Shown piece by piece: positions 6,160 through 8,294 of a stretch of 8,294 nucleotides of DNA. Below the pieces are notes generated by a model. It worked only from the letters and a program-made list of their open reading frames with translations. It ran no database searches and had not been told where the DNA came from. This DNA comes from Cesiribacter sp. (lineage in GTDB: Bacteria > Bacteroidota > Bacteroidia > Cytophagales > Cyclobacteriaceae). The DNA lies in assembly GCA_030147305.1 (NCBI GenBank), contig JASLAE010000008.1, positions 1-8,294 of the forward strand. The letters are read 5' to 3'. Positions within the stretch are counted from its first letter, which is position 1. Each line of letters opens with the position of its first letter. The position numbers and the translations under genes are program-made.

Positions 6160-6460
6160 ATAGGTCGTCGTAGATTTCGGGACTGGTTTTGTAAACTTAA
6201 GCTGCTCAGCTCCCGCTCACAGCACCAGGCTGTATTATCAGGGTAAAGCTTATCATTCTTTTACTTCTTTCCTAAAGTAATTTTTAGGGAAGTAGTTCCA
6301 TCCATAGTAGCATAAAGTAAGATAATAGCGTTGAAATCAACTTTTATAGTAAGGTTAAGAGCATAAAAACAGAAATGCGTGCTATCTAACAAGATGATTG
6401 AACCAGGCCGTTACACCCTTCTCAAGCATAACAGACTGGCAAAATACCCTAAACACTTCC
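6160..6460. other. Intergenic region between GH26 and small lipoprotein genes, with one hairpin
   Basis: No coding frame is supported and no TAnnTTTG box was found for the lipoprotein gene. The main structure is a hairpin at 6263-6296: CTTTCCTAAA pairs with TTTAGGGAAG (ten pairs including one G-U) around a GTAATT loop, and after a T-T mismatch three more pairs close it. Its minus-strand 3' side is A/G-rich rather than T-rich, so it is a poor intrinsic terminator for the GH26 gene, whose stop is 165 bp before it. It could be an operator or part of the lipoprotein leader. A short palindrome, AGCTG-CT-CAGCT, is also present near 6200-6212. Confidence 0.4.
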
Positions 6461-7594
6461 TTAAAAAATGCCCAGAAATTTTCTTTTGTAGATGTTTTTC
6501 AGATCCTTTTCAAATAATGTATAGGGATCCTGATAAAACCGGATGAAATCCGGAGCACTAATCTGGCCCGGATAGGGGGCATAATAATGGGTGGGGCTGC
6601 GGATGTCGTTGCGCCAAACCAATACATAGGCCAGGCGCATTTCGTGGGCTTTCATGGTTTTCAGTAAGGTACCAGTCCACCAGGTAGAATCAGGGATAGA
6701 TTCAAGCCCTGTTTCGGTAAAGGCAGCCAGCTTCTGGTGCTTCACTGCAAAGTCTGATACAATCTTTAGTTTCATGGCTGCCGTATCAATGGCGTAGCGG
6801 TCGCGGCCCATATCGCCGTAATTATCCATGCCAACCATGTCTACCCAGTCATTGCCCGGGTAACGTTCCAGAAATTCTAATTCTGAGTTAAATTTATTGT
6901 CTGGCGAAAATGCATAGATAAAGTTGTGTACATCCAGGCTGTCCCTGAGATAGGAAACGGTGAACTGCCAAAGGCTGATAAAATCTTCGCGGCTGGTATG
7001 TGGCTTACCCCACCAGAACCAGCCACCGTCAAACTCATGAAAGGGCCTAAAGATAACAGGTACCAGCTTGCCATCTGCACCTTTAATACTATGGGCCCAT
7101 TCACCTATGCCATCCAGGATTTCTTTATACTGTTCATGGGCTTCGCCACCGGGAATTATGTAGCTGACTGCAGGCAGGGAAACAGAATCTTTCCAATAGA
7201 AGCCACCACCAGATACTGGATTAGAGAAGTGCCAGGCGATGGTAGTAACACCGCCTCTGTTATAAGTATCTACGACATTCTTCCTTAAGTTTTCTTTAGC
7301 CTGGTTCACCACTTCTGCTGGCCTTCCGGAGAAACCACTGAAGTCAACCCCGATCACTGCCGGGTGAGAACCAGTGACAGATTTAACATCTGACCGATCC
7401 GGATCTCCGGCCCATCCATGTCCATATTCAGTAGCATGCTGATGGCCAAACAGAGTATGCTTTTCCGATAATTTATATAGGTTCTTGTATAGTGCTCTGG
7501 TCTCCGGCGAAGCAGCTGCATCAATGGGCTTTATACTTGTGCAGCCCAACGTGAGCAGGGCTGGTAGCAAAGAGAGTAGTAAAAATTTATTCAT
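6461..7594 (-). CDS. Glycoside hydrolase family 26 (beta-mannanase-type) lipoprotein
   Basis: A 377-residue lipoprotein hydrolase. Residues 1-17 are a signal peptide ending LLTLGC, with Cys18 as probable lipidation site, so the enzyme is expected on an outer-membrane face or in the periplasm. The rest is one GH26 catalytic domain (about 25-370): LFGHQHATEYGHGW near the N-terminus, WHFSNP (121-126), RPFHEFDGGWFWWG (183-196) with Glu187 as acid/base preceded by the conserved His186, YAFSPDN, VDMVGMDNYGD, and FTETG with Glu294 as nucleophile. GH26 enzymes cleave beta-1,4-mannan or glucomannan with retention; a few act on beta-1,3-xylan or mixed-linkage glucan, so the exact substrate is inferred. 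No carbohydrate-binding module is attached. The start is placed at ATG 7592-7594 because it begins the signal peptide; the open frame continues upstream to 7885 but encodes 97 unconvincing residues and would overlap the divergent gene at 7806. There are no SusC/SusD neighbours. Confidence 0.94.
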   Translation of the reverse strand: MNKFLLLSLLPALLTLGCTSIKPIDAAASPETRALYKNLYKLSEKHTLFGHQHATEYGHGWAGDPDRSDVKSVTGSHPAVIGVDFSGFSGRPAEVVNQAKENLRKNVVDTYNRGGVTTIAWHFSNPVSGGGFYWKDSVSLPAVSYIIPGGEAHEQYKEILDGIGEWAHSIKGADGKLVPVIFRPFHEFDGGWFWWGKPHTSREDFISLWQFTVSYLRDSLDVHNFIYAFSPDNKFNSELEFLERYPGNDWVDMVGMDNYGDMGRDRYAIDTAAMKLKIVSDFAVKHQKLAAFTETGLESIPDSTWWTGTLLKTMKAHEMRLAYVLVWRNDIRSPTHYYAPYPGQISAPDFIRFYQDPYTLFEKDLKNIYKRKFLGIF

Positions 7595-7805
7595 AACTGT
7601 CTTCACGGTTTTGTTTTCCGCCTTACAAAGGCGTTTAAAGTAATACTGTGGACTTGCTTTTGCAATATATAGACAAGCATTGCTGCTGTTATTGTTTAAA
7701 TATTTTGTTGGGTTGAAAAACAAACAAGATTGGAATGGTTTGATTTTGTTTTTCTGTAAATTTTGCTCCACAATCCTATTCTTTAAGCTCAGATACCAGA
7801 TTTTT
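7595..7805. promoter_or_regulatory. Divergent intergenic region with an inverted repeat
   Basis: This 211-bp AT-rich gap separates the GH26 gene (-) from the cytochrome/dehydrogenase gene (+) and must hold both promoters. An inverted repeat, CGCCTT-ACA-AAGGCG (7619-7633), lies 24 bp upstream of the GH26 start and could be an operator or leader hairpin. On the plus strand only near matches to TAnnTTTG occur (for example TGATTTTG near 7740-7747 and AAATTTTG near 7778-7785), with no convincing -33 element. Co-regulation of the two genes is plausible but unproven. Confidence 0.4.
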
Positions 7806-8294
7806 ATGAAAATATCCCACAAGCTCTCGATGCTATTGTGTTTTGGCATTACCGCCTTTGCTGCTTGTAACTCCCAAAATTCCAATAAACAGGATAATTC
7901 ACAGGCTGCAGCAGATACGGCTAATGCAGCAGGTACCCTGGCAGAAGGGGCCCATCAGCAAGCGGCTACCAACTTTACTACTTATTGTAGTGGCTGTCAT
8001 GGCGATAATGCCACTACGTTTGCCGACCGTAAATGGAAACATGGCGAGAGTCCCGAGGCAATGTTTGCTTCTATCAAGCAGGGGCATCCTGATGCAGGCA
8101 TGCCAGCCTTCAACGAAACTTTTACTGATCCGGAAATAGAGGGACTAGTTGCTTATATCCAGGAGGGTAAACAACGGGTAGCCCAGTATTCTTTCGAAGA
8201 AACCCAAAGCATGCCTGAAATTAACCAGACTGATAAGCTGAACTTACGGCTTGAGCTGGTAGCTGAGGGTTTTGGACAGGTGCCCTGGGGAATG
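7806..8294 (+). CDS. Cytochrome c lipoprotein, probably fused to a PQQ-dependent sugar dehydrogenase (3' end beyond window)
   Basis: The open frame starts with ATG at 7806-7808 and runs off the right edge after 163 codons, so the gene is partial. Residues 1-20 are a lipoprotein signal peptide (ITAFAAC, lipidated Cys21), followed by an Asn/Gln/Ala-rich linker. Residues about 50-125 are a class I cytochrome c domain: haem motif CSGCH (61-65) and GMPAF with Met99 as the likely distal ligand, then a final helix (DPEIEGLVAYIQ). From about 143 comes LNLRLELVAEGFGQVPWGM, resembling the first blade of soluble glucose/sorbosone dehydrogenases (GSDH, PQQ-binding beta-propeller), where the VAEGLxxPWGM pattern opens the domain. 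The inferred role is periplasmic or surface oxidation of an aldose, passing electrons to the fused haem. The dehydrogenase assignment rests on about 20 residues and needs the downstream sequence. No ribosome binding site is evident (AT-rich TTTTT before ATG). It is divergent from the GH26 gene, which may supply sugars. Confidence 0.85.
   Translation, partial: MKISHKLSMLLCFGITAFAACNSQNSNKQDNSQAAADTANAAGTLAEGAHQQAATNFTTYCSGCHGDNATTFADRKWKHGESPEAMFASIKQGHPDAGMPAFNETFTDPEIEGLVAYIQEGKQRVAQYSFEETQSMPEINQTDKLNLRLELVAEGFGQVPWGM

Noticed and set aside
7595..7885. N-terminal extension of the GH26 frame by 97 codons
   Set aside because: The lipoprotein signal peptide begins at 7594, the extension is AT-rich and not protein-like, and it would overlap the divergent cytochrome gene.
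7843..8139. Plus- and minus-strand open frames inside the right-edge gene
   Set aside because: They are out-of-frame shadows of the cytochrome c reading frame, which contains CSGCH and a lipobox.

Overview
The window most likely comes from a Bacteroidota chromosome, probably a Cytophagales-like member. The evidence is a secreted protein ending in a type IX secretion (T9SS) type A sorting domain with a YPNP motif, several lipoproteins, start codons without clear Shine-Dalgarno sequences, one Bacteroidetes-style -7 box (TAnnTTTG), and a small lipoprotein with the Bacteroidota-type NPPHGxPxHxC motif. The genus cannot be fixed from sequence alone.

Layout, left to right. Positions 1-225 hold no gene I can support. 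226-1167 (-) encodes a multi-pass membrane protein of unknown function. 1411-2274 (-) encodes a tandem-domain universal stress protein, with its own intrinsic terminator (1326-1355) and a candidate -7 box (2297-2304). 2509-5073 (-) encodes an 854-residue secreted modular protein: signal peptide, right-handed beta-helix, PKD/Ig-like domain, two near-duplicate fibronectin type III domains and a T9SS sorting domain. A strong intrinsic terminator lies at 2434-2470. 5074-5784 is a 711-bp gene-free region packed with inverted repeats. 5785-6159 (-) encodes a small lipoprotein with two copies of a His/Cys motif. 6461-7594 (-) encodes a GH26 (beta-mannanase-type) lipoprotein. 7806-8294 (+, cut by the window edge) is the start of a divergent lipoprotein with an N-terminal cytochrome c domain, which appears to lead into a PQQ-dependent sugar dehydrogenase (GSDH-type) domain.

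The genes look like separate transcription units, not one operon: gaps are 211-711 bp and several contain terminators or hairpins. A loose theme is extracytoplasmic carbohydrate handling: GH26 hydrolase, secreted beta-helix protein with carbohydrate-surface-type accessory modules, and putative sugar dehydrogenase with its own electron-accepting haem. This is not a canonical polysaccharide utilisation locus, since no SusC/SusD pair or sensor is visible. I see no CRISPR array, insertion sequence, tRNA, rRNA or recognisable defence system.

The items most worth a second look are the hairpin-rich region 5480-5767, which includes three 17-nt mini-hairpins of the same design and a set of mutually exclusive pairings, and the duplicated Hx4HxC motif in the small lipoprotein.
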